A DNA stretch of 64,000 nt from positions 1-64,000 of the forward strand of contig JAISFS010000099.1 in assembly GCA_031263485.1 (NCBI GenBank), given 5' to 3'. The notes under the pieces are model-generated. The model was not told the origin of the DNA and did not search any database. It saw nothing but the letters and a program-made list of their open reading frames with translations. Position numbers and translations under genes: made by a program. The DNA comes from Deltaproteobacteria bacterium (GTDB taxonomy: Bacteria; Desulfobacterota; Desulfarculia; Adiutricales; Adiutricaceae). Shown one piece after another: positions 1 through 9,550 of the stretch (its first letter is position 1; every line of letters starts with the position of its first letter).

Positions 1-623
1 AGATCATAACATTTTTGTAAGACAAGACAATGCTTCCACTTTTAATTGGTCAGCATACTCTACTAATCCGAATTAAGAGGATAATGAGGATAATTAGATC
101 TCAAAGAGACTAACTGTCATGGAAAGATCTATTATTTTGCTTATTATGTGTATATTGCCGACGCATTGAATCATTTGCCTTCCGGAAAGGCATGCGAATA
201 GTGGATTTTATCTTGGACAGCTGTGCCCAACACGACAACTTGCGTTGAGATCCATTTCACGAAACGACATGACAGTCAGCCTAATATTGCGAAACAGAGT
301 TAAATGCTCTTTCTGGGTGATGTTCAGGCAGAATGATCGACAACGTAGATGCGATGAGAACATGGAGTTGCGTCATGGGGATTTCTGAAACAGAAGGAAC
401 GGACATGACGCAACGTTTCACCACTAATTTCCTCGCCTAATGAGTGTATAGCTACACCCCTATAATACTGAAGCCTGACTGAAGACTTTTCTGAGATCTG
501 CCAGAATAAGGCGTATGTTACGATGTCAAATGGTTCTAGGCCGTACACTCCAAGATGTAATCGCCACCGCCACCATAAGCGCCCTAAAGACCGCAGAGCG
601 CGAAGGGATATTGCCCACAGTCT
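1..623. other. AT-rich gene-free left edge
   Basis: No convincing gene is visible. The stretch is clearly AT-richer than the rest of the window. It contains an 11-bp perfect inverted repeat, GTTGCGTCATG at 367-377 and CATGACGCAAC at 404-414, with a 26-nt loop. This could be a hairpin or part of an insertion-sequence end. It lies downstream of the minus-strand transposase gene. Confidence 0.4.
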
Positions 624-2483
624 TCACCCGTTTCCAATACCGGAGGCATTGTCGTCCGTTGCCCATGGAGTCCTGAGCGCATCCAAAAGCTCCAGGGCCC
701 TCGCCTGGAAACGCGTTGCTTCGTCAGCGTCCAGAAATCGCCGTTTCAGGGCTCCCCCTTCGAACGACACCTCGTAGTAGGACCTGCATTTGGCGAGATC
801 ATCGAGCACCAGACGCCACCAGCGGTTCGTGACGATCCGCCCGTCCTCGGAGGGAGCCCGCCCGTCTTCAGGGGAGGTCTCCGCGCCATCGGCAGAAGCC
901 TGCCAGTCTTCAGGGGATGTCGCCGCGCCATCGGCAGAAGCCTGCCCGTCTTCAGGGGAGATCGCCGCGTCATCGGGAGATGTCCGTCCGGCTTCGGCGG
1001 AGGTCCCCGCGGCTTCGGCGGAGGTCCCCGCGGCATCGGGAGATGTCCGTCCAGCTTCTAGGGAGATGCCTGCATCTGCGGAGGGAGTCTGCACTTCCAA
1101 GGGGGGAAGCGTGGACGTTGTGTTCGGCAATATGTTCTCACTTGCGAGCTGATGCCAGACATCACGTATATGGAAGACAACGTATGAAGACAGTAACCAG
1201 ACAACCGTGTAGCCCTTGATGAGCATGTCGTCCGCGGCCTTGTTTCCTGTGAGCTCGATCCGGAAGGGTTTCATGATTCTCAGTCCAGACTGAACCTCCT
1301 TAATCGTGCCGAAGAGCCTCACGCATTCCTCGGGGCTAATATGCCCGATCGGGAGGCTGGTCCTCAGGACGGTACGGATCGGGTCCCTGGGAGGTTCAGG
1401 CAGGAAGCTCTTCGGCCAGACAACGCCGGGCTTGTCGCCTTTTCTGCGAGGTCGTGGCCCGGTGCCGGGATGGGGCCTCAGGTACCTGAACAGCCTCTCG
1501 CTAGGGAAATCCTTGGAACTAATTTCCAGGACTGGGCCAGGGCCCTTCTCCCCGGGCCCCAATGAGTCCTTTTTAGAAAAGAACTTAGCGGCGGCATCTC
1601 TGGAGGCCTGCCGCGCCTGGTTCTCTGTAAGCATAGTCAGCCACCCCATGCCCCTTTGCTTGAGGAACCGCACGTTGTCGGAGTCGATCATCCTCCTATC
1701 TCCGACCATCACCGCGCCCGCGATCTTAAGGCCGAGCGAGACCATGATCGAGACCGTACGCAGGGCGTACGAGCCTTGGGAATTACCAGGCAAAGCCCTG
1801 ACGGCGACGGGGCGGCCCTCCCTGTCCGCAGCTAGCGCTATCGTGATCCGGAGGCTATTGGAGGCCGGAGGACCCGGTACCATGAGTGTTCCAGCGCCCC
1901 GCTTGGCCGCCTTGGTGACGCCGCGTACCAGCGCCGCCGGAAAGGCCACGGTCGCGCGGTCGGTCAATACCGGATCTCCGTCCACCAGGTGCCGAGCAGC
2001 TAGTTTTCGCTGGATCTCGGGCTGTAGAGGCGCGAGCCATTCCAAGGCCCGGCTGGCGTCCGCTGAGGTAACGCCGTCCAACCTTAGCTCCTCCGCCAGC
2101 GCAGATACAGCCCAGATGTCCTGGATCAGGAGATCGCCCCGGGACGGGTAGAGGACAAAAGCCGCCACGAGTCCCAGGACGATCTCGCGTTCCCGGCATT
2201 CTTCAGAGGAGATGAGGCGGTCTAACCCCAGAATCCTGAAGACTTTCAAGACGGCCCGGACATTGCCTGCGGCAAGCGATACCGCGTAAGGCCCTTTGCC
2301 GGACAGAAATTCTCCGTTCGAGGCCGCGGGTAGCGAATGACTCGCCCGGAGACGGGGAGGCAATGGGGAGAGGCTCACGGCAACCAGGGACGGATCCCTC
2401 TCCTTTCCCTTGAGGACTAGGCCTACGATATCTGAGCTCAAACCCAAGAGGTTCGTGAGGAATAACCTGAGCATAATGTCCAT
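624..2483 (-). CDS. IS1634-type DDE transposase, probably inactive
   Basis: This 619-residue protein resembles IS1634/IS4-superfamily transposases. The region around residues 85-290 has the family layout: a helical stretch before REIVLGLVAAFVLYPSR, then AARHLVDGDPVLTDRATVAF, the ADREGRPVAVRALPGN strand block, and VGDRRMI. The Asp of TDR and of GDR can be the first two catalytic acids. The C-terminal helix that normally carries the Glu reads VRLFGTIKEVQSGLRI, so the Glu seems replaced. The usual N-terminal beta domain is missing because a TAA stop directly precedes the ATG. A low-complexity Ser/Glu/Asp/Ala repeat (see 845-1075) is inserted before the C-terminus. No terminal inverted repeats could be assigned. 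Family assignment is fairly sure; activity is doubtful. Confidence 0.75.
   Translation of the reverse strand: MDIMLRLFLTNLLGLSSDIVGLVLKGKERDPSLVAVSLSPLPPRLRASHSLPAASNGEFLSGKGPYAVSLAAGNVRAVLKVFRILGLDRLISSEECREREIVLGLVAAFVLYPSRGDLLIQDIWAVSALAEELRLDGVTSADASRALEWLAPLQPEIQRKLAARHLVDGDPVLTDRATVAFPAALVRGVTKAAKRGAGTLMVPGPPASNSLRITIALAADREGRPVAVRALPGNSQGSYALRTVSIMVSLGLKIAGAVMVGDRRMIDSDNVRFLKQRGMGWLTMLTENQARQASRDAAAKFFSKKDSLGPGEKGPGPVLEISSKDFPSERLFRYLRPHPGTGPRPRRKGDKPGVVWPKSFLPEPPRDPIRTVLRTSLPIGHISPEECVRLFGTIKEVQSGLRIMKPFRIELTGNKAADDMLIKGYTVVWLLSSYVVFHIRDVWHQLASENILPNTTSTLPPLEVQTPSADAGISLEAGRTSPDAAGTSAEAAGTSAEAGRTSPDDAAISPEDGQASADGAATSPEDWQASADGAETSPEDGRAPSEDGRIVTNRWWRLVLDDLAKCRSYYEVSFEGGALKRRFLDADEATRFQARALELLDALRTPWATDDNASGIGNG
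845..1075. repeat. 21/42-bp tandem repeat inside the transposase gene
   Basis: Imperfect units of 21 bp, often paired to 42 bp, encode seven-residue repeats such as TSPEDGQ / ASADGAA and TSAEAAG. All units stay in frame, so the repeat expands without breaking the reading frame. Transposases of this family do not normally carry such an insert. Confidence 0.75.
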
Positions 2484-2988
2484 TTACCGAGCGGAGCAAG
2501 ACCTTCGGCAACCGGCGAACGTCAGGATCCGGGATACCTTAAGATTAAAACGCGTTTGGCGTCAGTTAGGCGAAACCTAAAAGCATCAGGCTAATGAGCG
2601 GGGAGACCGCCCACCGCAGATCCGTCACGACTATCCTTCCCAGGTCCGGCACCGCCGGGTTCCTCGCTTGCGGGCGGAGCGCAGATCTTGAAATGGGAGT
2701 CCGCGTCCAGGTTCCTTGCGGGGCCCCACAGCATCAAGTCCGGACAAACCATGCCCCGAATAGCACCCATGGCACTGTCCCTCTCCTCAGGCCAGGGCAG
2801 GTCGCGGAAACCCGATATGGACGGGTCGTCCATGACCCGGAGCCACGGGCGCTCGCCTTCCAAGCGGTGAGGCTTTTCCAGGATACAGTAGGCCTCTTCC
2901 ATCCGCCTCCTGGCGGAAGCTCTCGGGTGGTCCCCGATACCCAACAAGGTCTCTGAGTCTATCCAGCGCCCGGCGAGCCCTTTTCAAA
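2484..2988. other. gene-poor stretch upstream of the transposase
   Basis: Short minus-strand open frames exist here (2591-2987), and joining two of them by a frameshift gives about 130 residues. The product resembles no family I know. It could be a decayed gene or the lost 5' part of the adjacent transposase. No functional feature is supported. Confidence 0.3.
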
Positions 2989-3092
2989 GCAATGTCAACA
3001 ACTTAAGGCAGAAATCGGCAGTTTCTCAGATATATTCATCTATGATATCAGTTGCTTGCCAGACTCCGCTCCTCTTAAGTTGTTGACATTGC
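2989..3092. mobile_element. MITE-like element, 104-bp family, copy 1
   Basis: Perfect 19-bp terminal inverted repeats are present: GCAATGTCAACAACTTAAG at 2989-3007 and its reverse complement at 3074-3092. The core is about 66 bp and non-coding. The flanks are the identical direct octamer TTTTCAAA (2981-2988 and 3093-3100), which would fit an 8-bp target duplication. The second copy lies at 7167-7271. Each end carries TTGACA pointing outward, a possible mobile -35 box. The parent transposase is not identified. Confidence 0.8.
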
Positions 3093-3781
3093 TTTTCAAA
3101 GTAGTTCAGGAGATAAATATCAACAACTAAAAGAAGTTCTTGAATGGTAAATCCATGATAATATTGGCCTTTTCATTGACGGAGTTATGTAATTCTGCCT
3201 GACACGTTCATATTGTCAACACCCCGGCGCATGAAACCACGTTACGCCACTACAATATTATGGGTGCCCAAGGCTGGGACGCTCAAGAGAACGTTTCATG
3301 ATAAGTTGTTGACATTGGTTCAGGAAAAAGCCTTTAATCAAGATGTTGGGGTCTGACTCAAGCCCATTGCAGTACTTGATCCTTTAGTTCTGCAGAACCT
3401 CATTCACATTCCCTCCCTCCGCTACAACTCCATCTCTCATCGATGTTCGCCGAGCCCCGCGAAAGGGCGAACCTTATCGGTCCGGCCTCAGGATCTGCGC
3501 CCACTCTAACCATTTTTCTGCATGCTTTTAGCGATGTCAAGCGCCAAGGAAATCAATATGCCCCTTCTTGCGCTGGGTTTCGGCTTCGCCTGCCCCCCGC
3601 CGAGGCGCTTCGACCAACATCCTGCCGAGGCGCACGGGAGCTTGTAGGCATGCGATCGTTTTTATAGATCCTGCAGGTTGACAAGCTCCGATCCGGCATT
3701 ATAATTTAATCTACACTCCATATCGTCAACTCCGGTTCATCGCGCTCCGGCACGATCCCGACACGACTGAGGATTTTCTCG
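3093..3781. other. gene-free stretch with repeat remnants
   Basis: AT-rich and non-coding on the left, ordinary GC on the right. It carries one copy of the ~105-bp dispersed repeat (3201-3304). Directly after it, AAGTTGTTGACATTGG (3304-3319) repeats an end of the 104-bp MITE family. No gene or clear promoter for the following TPR gene could be defined. Confidence 0.4.
3201..3304. repeat. ~105-bp dispersed repeat, copy A
   Basis: It begins GACACGTTCAT, continues with CAACACCCCGGCG and ATGAAAC, has GTGCCCAAGG in its centre and ends CGTTTCATGA. The ATGAAAC/GTTTCAT pair is an inverted repeat. The same order of blocks appears at 45727-45833 and 48254-48357. Confidence 0.75.
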
Positions 3782-6106
3782 ATGATACCCGCAGAAGCGC
3801 CAGTGCGCCCACTTGCCGTCCTCATCCTCGCACTGCTCATGTCAACCCCCCTGGCTGCCCAGACAGAGGGCGAGAGCACGGCCCCCCAAGCCTCCTCGGG
3901 ACAGCCCGTCTTGGCCGCTCCCAAAGGCCAGACCTCAGTGCCAGACGCCCAGGCAACGTCCGCTCCGAACGAACCCATCGGGCCCTCGGGCCCCTGGCGG
4001 CCAGAGTGGAATTTCGGGGGCATGAACAGGGCACTCGAAAACCTTAGGCGGGAGGCAGAACGGGAGGCCGACGGCGGTCAGATCTCGCGGTCCGAGGCTG
4101 CCTGGGATGCCCTCGCGAACAGCATGAGGCGGATCCCCGGACTGGCGGGATCTCCCAGACAGCTAGCGGCGCGAAGCCGTTCCGCGCGGCTACTGCTTGA
4201 GATGGGGCGGCCCAAGGACGCGCTACCGGTCGCACGCGAGGCGGCCGAGAGCCTGGCCAAGGCTTTGGGCGCAGAGAGCCCGGAGGCCCTTTACGCGTAT
4301 GAGACATGGGCACGGGCGCGTGCCTCGACCGGCGAGGCCCCGGCGGCCCGGACCGAGCTGGAAAGGCTTTCCGAAATCTCCCAAAGGACCTTGGGCGAGG
4401 ATCACCTTCAGACGCTATCTATAGCCCACGGACTGGGCCAGGCGCTGGACGAGGCAGGCGAGCTGGCATCCGCTCAGGCCCTTTTGAGGACCACGCTCGC
4501 GGCGCGTACGCGTCTCCAAGGCCCCGAGCACCCCGACACGCTTTCGACTGCAGACGCCCTCGCAACGGTCGATCTGTCTGCCGGGGACCTCAACGAAGCC
4601 AGGGACCTCCTGACGCGACTCGCGAAAGGCCGCAGAAAGGCTTTCGGCTCCGACAACACGATGACCTTAAGCGCCGAGAACAAGCTGGCCTTCGTGATGA
4701 ACTCAATGGGAGACCACACGGGCGCGAGGGAGGTTTACGCGAGGGCGCTCGCTGTCCTGGAAAAGGCCAAAGGCCCCGACCACCCGGACACCGTGGCGGT
4801 CCGTCTGGCATTAGCTTCGGCCGTCAGGTCGCTCAAGGACTACCCCCAGGCCAAGGAGCTCTACCTCAAGGCTGTCGCGAGCCGCGAACGCGAGCTGGGC
4901 CCGGACAACGCCGATACCCTCGCCGCCAAGTCCAACCTCGCCTGGACGCTTAACGCCATGGGTGACCGCGAAAGCGCACGAGACGCCTACGCCCAGGTGC
5001 TCGCCTCCCGCGAGAAGACCTTGGGGCCCGGCCACGAGGACACCATGGCATCACGTGTGTCCCTCGCACGGACGCTTTCAGCGATGGGCGATGCGGAGGG
5101 GGCGCGCGGGCTCTTCGGGCAGGCCTTGAAGGAGTCCGAGAAACAGGGCGGCGCGGACAGCCCCGCGACCTTGGATCTCAAAGAAAGCCTTGCCAAGTCC
5201 CTCGCCTCGCTCGGCGACCGCGAGGCCGCCCGCGATCTGCTCGTGGAGGCGTTAGCCGCGCGGGATCGAACCCAGGGACCGGATCACCCGGCCGCCATCG
5301 CGGACGCGTGGACCCTCGCTCCGCTCCAGAGGTCGCTCGGGGATACGGATGCCGCGAAGGTCCTCTACATCAGGGTACTCGAGGCTCGCGAGGCCGCCAA
5401 GGGGCCAGACGACCCCGACACGCTCTCGGCGAGCGAGGCCCTGGCGTACACGCTCAACGCCGCAGGCGAACGCGAAGCCGCCCGCGACCGCTACTCCGAG
5501 GCGCTAGCCGCCCGCGAGAGGCTCAAGGGCCCGGACAGCCCGGAGGCACTCCAGACCAAGGCCGCGCTTGCCGGGGTGCTGAGGTCTTTGGGCGACTACC
5601 CCCAAGCTACGGACCTGTACGGACAGGTGCTCGCGGTCCGGGTGGCCGCCAATGGCCCCGATGACCCCGACGCGCTCTCCGCTAGGCTGGGGCTCGCGTC
5701 CTCGCTTCTCTCGGGGGGCGACAGAGCCGCCGCAATCGAGAACTACCGCGCTGTGCTCGCTGCCCGTGAGGCCGCCAAAGGCCCTGACGACCACGAAACC
5801 TTATTCGCGGCCAGCTCGCTTGCCAACGCGCTCAACAATTCCTTAGGCGACCCGGCTGCCGCCCGTGACCTTTATGTCCGGGTACTCGCGGCCCGTGAGA
5901 AGACTCTCGGCCCGGACAACAGAGATACGGTAGCCTCCCGAGTGGGACTCGCTTATTCCCTCATGCTCCTGGGCGACCAGGACGGGGCGGTACTACAGTC
6001 CAAGCTGGCGCTCGAGTCGCTGGAGCGCACTCTGGGCCCGAACCATCCCGACACCGTCAAGGCCAGAAACGCCCTGGACCAGGCCTCGGACCCTTTTAAC
6101 TACTGA
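3782..6106 (+). CDS. secreted kinesin-light-chain-like TPR protein
   Basis: This 774-residue protein starts with a signal peptide (basic start, LAVLILALLMS, cleavage near LAAQ at residue 27) and a Pro/Ser-rich spacer. From about residue 90 to the C-terminus it is built of some fourteen 42-residue TPR units of the kinesin-light-chain type (TPR_10/TPR_12). Each unit has a turn such as GPDNADTLAAKSNLAWTLNA followed by GDRESARDAYAQVLASREK. No enzymatic domain is visible. Such proteins act as protein-binding scaffolds; export suggests a periplasmic or extracellular partner. The upstream Shine-Dalgarno is weak, but no better in-frame start precedes a signal peptide. The gene stands alone between mobile-element remnants. 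Confidence 0.9.
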   Translation: MIPAEAPVRPLAVLILALLMSTPLAAQTEGESTAPQASSGQPVLAAPKGQTSVPDAQATSAPNEPIGPSGPWRPEWNFGGMNRALENLRREAEREADGGQISRSEAAWDALANSMRRIPGLAGSPRQLAARSRSARLLLEMGRPKDALPVAREAAESLAKALGAESPEALYAYETWARARASTGEAPAARTELERLSEISQRTLGEDHLQTLSIAHGLGQALDEAGELASAQALLRTTLAARTRLQGPEHPDTLSTADALATVDLSAGDLNEARDLLTRLAKGRRKAFGSDNTMTLSAENKLAFVMNSMGDHTGAREVYARALAVLEKAKGPDHPDTVAVRLALASAVRSLKDYPQAKELYLKAVASRERELGPDNADTLAAKSNLAWTLNAMGDRESARDAYAQVLASREKTLGPGHEDTMASRVSLARTLSAMGDAEGARGLFGQALKESEKQGGADSPATLDLKESLAKSLASLGDREAARDLLVEALAARDRTQGPDHPAAIADAWTLAPLQRSLGDTDAAKVLYIRVLEAREAAKGPDDPDTLSASEALAYTLNAAGEREAARDRYSEALAARERLKGPDSPEALQTKAALAGVLRSLGDYPQATDLYGQVLAVRVAANGPDDPDALSARLGLASSLLSGGDRAAAIENYRAVLAAREAAKGPDDHETLFAASSLANALNNSLGDPAAARDLYVRVLAAREKTLGPDNRDTVASRVGLAYSLMLLGDQDGAVLQSKLALESLERTLGPNHPDTVKARNALDQASDPFNY

Positions 6107-6291
6107 GGCTGATAGACCCCGCGACTTATTGCATGACTTTTCTTGAAATATGCGTATAATTCCAGTGGTCACCCAAGGCGGGTACCGCCCCAAGAAGACA
6201 CAGTGGTCCTCGATGGCATCGCACGGAAGGGAAAAGCCCCTGGCAGGATCATCTTTCGGGTCCCAACCCCACTTTGCGGTATGAGCCCAAG

Positions 6292-6410
6292 GAGCCTGTT
6301 GCATAAATCGCGACGGCATTGTCGCGAGTCAATTAGTTGTGGATTGGCTATCTCTCATCTACCGCATTCATTGTCATGCCCTTCATCAAAACCCTTTACG
6401 CAACAGGCTC
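6292..6410. mobile_element. MITE-like element, 119-bp family, copy 1
   Basis: The ends are GAGCCTGTTGCATAAA and, inverted, TTTACGCAACAGGCTC. The element is exactly 119 bp, as is the second copy at 27135-27253, which lies in the opposite orientation. The right flank is CTAG and the left flank CAAG. A CTAG-type duplication would fit IS5-family insertion. No coding capacity. Confidence 0.8.
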
Positions 6411-6547
6411 CTAGAGGCCCGAGCCAGGAAGATCTGTGCGGGAGCCAGCCGCGAGCTCGTCATTTTGCTTGAGCCCGTAATTTCCTGTAAGACGATTATT
6501 CGGAAAGAGGGGGACCTCGCTTACCATAAAGAAGACATAGGACTGTC

Positions 6548-7165
6548 ATGAAAAACAACTCCAAGTTCGATGGGGCAATCGAGGCAAGACTTATTGCCTA
6601 AGCCAGTACGACACCGGGAGCGGTAAGGTGGACCGTGCAACTTCTGGCGGAAAAGCTCGTGGAACAAGAGATTGCTCCCGGCGGGATATCGCTCGGGACT
6701 GTCTATAAGATTCTAAAAAAATCGAACCTGGACCTAGGATGCGGAAGCTGCGCAAGAGCCCGCTCAACCAAGATCAAGATAGACGAGACGTTCGAAACAA
6801 AACTGATCGCCTGAGCCCATTCTCCGCCGCCATCCGGAGCGTCAAGATGGACAGCGCATCTTCTGGCAAACAAGCTCGTGGAACTGGGGATTGCCCCGAT
6901 GGCATATCGCACACGATTGTCATGAGGAACCTCAACAAATTGCGGATAGACATCAAATCTGGTACTGTTGCCAGTTCCCGGCGGAAATGACACCGAACGG
7001 AGTTGAAGGACGTTCTTGATGTCTACTTCCGCCCCTTCGACCCGAAAAAATCCGCCGTTCGCATTGCCGAATCCGACAAGGGTCCGACTTCCGGCGCAAG
7101 TCCATACCCGAACGCCGTCCCTGGCAAACCATTGAAGGTTGTAAGGTCGTTTCGGTCATTGTCAA
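6548..7165 (+). pseudogene. decayed IS630-family transposase with doubled HTH module
   Basis: Read in one frame from ATG 6548, the sequence gives an IS630 helix-turn-helix module (KFDGAIEARLIA, stop, ASTTPGAVRWTVQLLAEKL). A second copy of the same module follows (FETKLIA, stop, AHSPPPSGASRWTAHLLANKL). At 7003-7150 the start of the catalytic domain follows (KDVLDVYFRPFDPKKSAVRI...GKPL). The stops TAA and TGA sit at the same motif position in both modules, where functional relatives have Leu. The Asp expected after the VYFRPFDPKK strand is gone. The sequence ends at the 104-bp MITE at 7167. This is a dead element. Confidence 0.75.
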
Positions 7166-7166
7166 T

Positions 7167-7271
7167 GCAATGTCAACGTCTTAAGGCAGAATGACTTTGC
7201 CTGGTCAACATAAAGACCAACGGCCTAAACGACTTATAAAAAAACCGCTTCCTTTAAGTTGTTGACATTGC
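7167..7271. mobile_element. MITE-like element, 104-bp family, copy 2
   Basis: The left end GCAATGTCAACGTCTTAAG (7167-7185) and the inverted right end (7253-7271) match copy 1 at 2989-3092 apart from a few changes. The length is 105 bp. Homology with copy 1 continues inward (AAGGCAGAA on the left, CCGCTTCCT-like on the right). The 8-bp flanks here are inverted rather than direct, so no target duplication is visible. It interrupts the IS630 pseudogene. Confidence 0.75.
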
Positions 7272-7556
7272 TTTGACAACCTCATCATAGACGAAACCGC
7301 GTTCCATTGCGATAATCGGGGCGGAAACCCGCCATGAAGACCAAATTGTGAATCCGAAGTGTCGGCGGCCATTGCCGGAGGTGGCTGATACGATGCCTTT
7401 CCACTGGAGGGGAGAGGGGGCCGGGCCTGCGGCCCCGGAAGGCTGGATCGGAAGCTCAATGGGCTTTCCGGATAAAACTGATGTTCCTAGCTGCCCTTGA
7501 AGTGACTATTTTCGTGAAAAGGTATATAATCCTGTTCACAGCTCAAGGAGGTTGCA

Positions 7557-8230
7557 ATGACAATGGATTACAGTGTTTCCCTCACCAATCAGCAGCGGAC
7601 AATGCTCGATAAAATCGTAAAGAAGGGGAATCTTCCTGGCTTTACCATTCTGAAAGCCTTGGCTCTCTTGCTTTGCGATAAGCATCCCGAGGGCCGGGCT
7701 AAGCAGACCCCCGGGGAAGTAAGCCGCGAGCTCAACCTTGCGCCAGCGGCCGTACATGTACTTCTAAAACGGTTTCACGTAGGAGGGGCTACTTACGCTA
7801 TAGGACTCAGGAAGCTGAACATCCCGCGAGATCCCGCATCTTTCGATGACGCTTTCAAGGCAAAGTTGGTTGCCTTGGCATGTTCGCCGCCGCCTCCAGG
7901 TGCTAAGAGATGGAGTTATCGCCGTCTGGCAGACATGCTCGAGGAACTAGGGCTAACTCCCCCCCACGGGATATCGACCACAACTGTCAGCAGGTTCCTG
8001 GCTGAAGCGAAGGTGGACCTACTGTCAGGAACCATCGGAGGTCCCCGCCGGAGAAAGAAAAAGCCGGTTCGTACTGGCAACTATATCCGCACATGAGGCC
8101 TTCCGGCCTCCCTGCGGCCCAAAACTCCTGTCTTAAGCATGCGCGAATCCGACAAGCGAGCAATTTCCGGCAAGGGTTCCATGGCAACCGTCTCGGGCAA
8201 ACCATTGATGATGCGTTCCCAAAAAGTCCA
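7557..8230 (+). pseudogene. second IS630-family transposase, internally deleted
   Basis: An open frame of 179 codons (7557-8096) has an excellent AAGGAGG site and a TATAAT-like -10 box at 7525-7530. It encodes two helix-turn-helix units: residues ~40-90 (GEVSRELNLAPAAVHVLLKR) and ~100-155 (DAFKAKLVALACSPPPPG...HGISTTTVSRFLAEA). A TGA stop ends it. In the same frame a short piece of the catalytic domain follows (ESDKRAISGKGSMATVSGKP, about 8140-8200). The middle, including the DDE core, has been deleted. The N-terminal piece may still be translated and could bind the element's ends. Confidence 0.7.
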
Positions 8231-9550
8231 GAGTATCCTTAAGAGGGGGGAGACCTACCCGCCTCCACCCGCCACTCACTCAGACATCCGGGTTCCGATG
8301 CGCGGAGCCATCGGCCCGGAAGCCTTTGCTCGGACCCCTCGACCCGGGGGTTGACGCCCGGAGCTATTGCGCGGAGGCACCGTTCCGGGGACCGTGAGGG
8401 GGAGTCGGCCCCCGGAGGCCATGCGGGGCACCGCAAATCCGGAGGCCGTGGGGCGGAGATGCATGTCACTGTCTCGTGACTTTTTGCGAACGCATCATCC
8501 ATAGTTCACGGCGAGAATTTCAGGCACGTGACAGCAGGCAGTTCTTCGCTATCGAGACCCTGGCAGGAAAGCGGACGCGGCCCTCAGGGAGTTGTCGAAT
8601 GCTTTAACGCCTGCCCCAGTCCGCAACCCCACAGATAGACCCCGTTTGACGCACCCTTGCCACCATTGAGCGCAAGCCCCTTAAACCCTAGAGACTTGCC
8701 TGCGGCAAGGTACCCTTGGACGAGTTCGGCAATGCGACTTCGTCATATCGCCATCGAAGGGTGAGGGTGATAACTTGGAACCATCTACATAAAATATCCT
8801 AAAAAATTAATAGCGCAGCCTTTATGTCACACAATACCATAAGTATGTCACCCTGAAATTATAATTTCACTCAAACGCGAATATTTTTCCCATTTTATAT
8901 CAGAATATCGTCCGATTACGCGCTCGGCATCCCTGCCCCAGGACAGCGTTGCCACTTGCGGCACAGAGCAACAGAGTTTTTCCAGGGCCCCCTCACGGCG
9001 ATCCCGCCCGTGACGCCGGGACACCTGCCCGGGCCCAGCAGTTGCCACCCACTGATGGCTCGACTCCTCATGGCGGCCCCAAGCGAAACCGAGGTCCCGG
9101 CACCCTGCTCCAAATCTCGGGTGACGGCCCTCCGGTCTGCCAGGCGGCAACGGCTTCAGGAGCCATCCGTTTTTAAGGCACCTGTGCCAGATAGTCCTGC
9201 GGATTGACCAGCTGCCGGAGAAGCGCCGCCCTCTTCGTACGCCCCCAGCCCATGGGCTTTCGCTTGAAAGCCTTGCCCGTCAAGGCCTAGGGCATTCTAT
9301 TGACGCTAAGGGCAAAATAAGGTAATTCTGGTTATTCTCCGGATCATCCCCGGGGCCTTGTCATGCCTTTCCCGCGTATCCTGCGTCTACCTGCCGTCCC
9401 TTTCCCTCAGACGCCGCTCACGCATATGCCGCCCCTGCGAACGTTCGGGCAGACCGCAAGGCCTTGGTCTCGTGCCTTGACGGGGCACATCCGGCAAGTG
9501 CCCGGCCCTCACGAGGTCACCAACGGCGGGCAGGGAGAACTCCCACGAAT
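8231..9550. other. gene-free stretch before the TPR-CHAT pair
   Basis: No gene is supported. Around 8290-8460 there are irregular GC-rich repeats of the type CCGGAGGCCATGCGGGGCACC. Around 8770-8900 the sequence is AT-rich. Nothing recognisable as an RNA gene or terminator. Confidence 0.4.
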
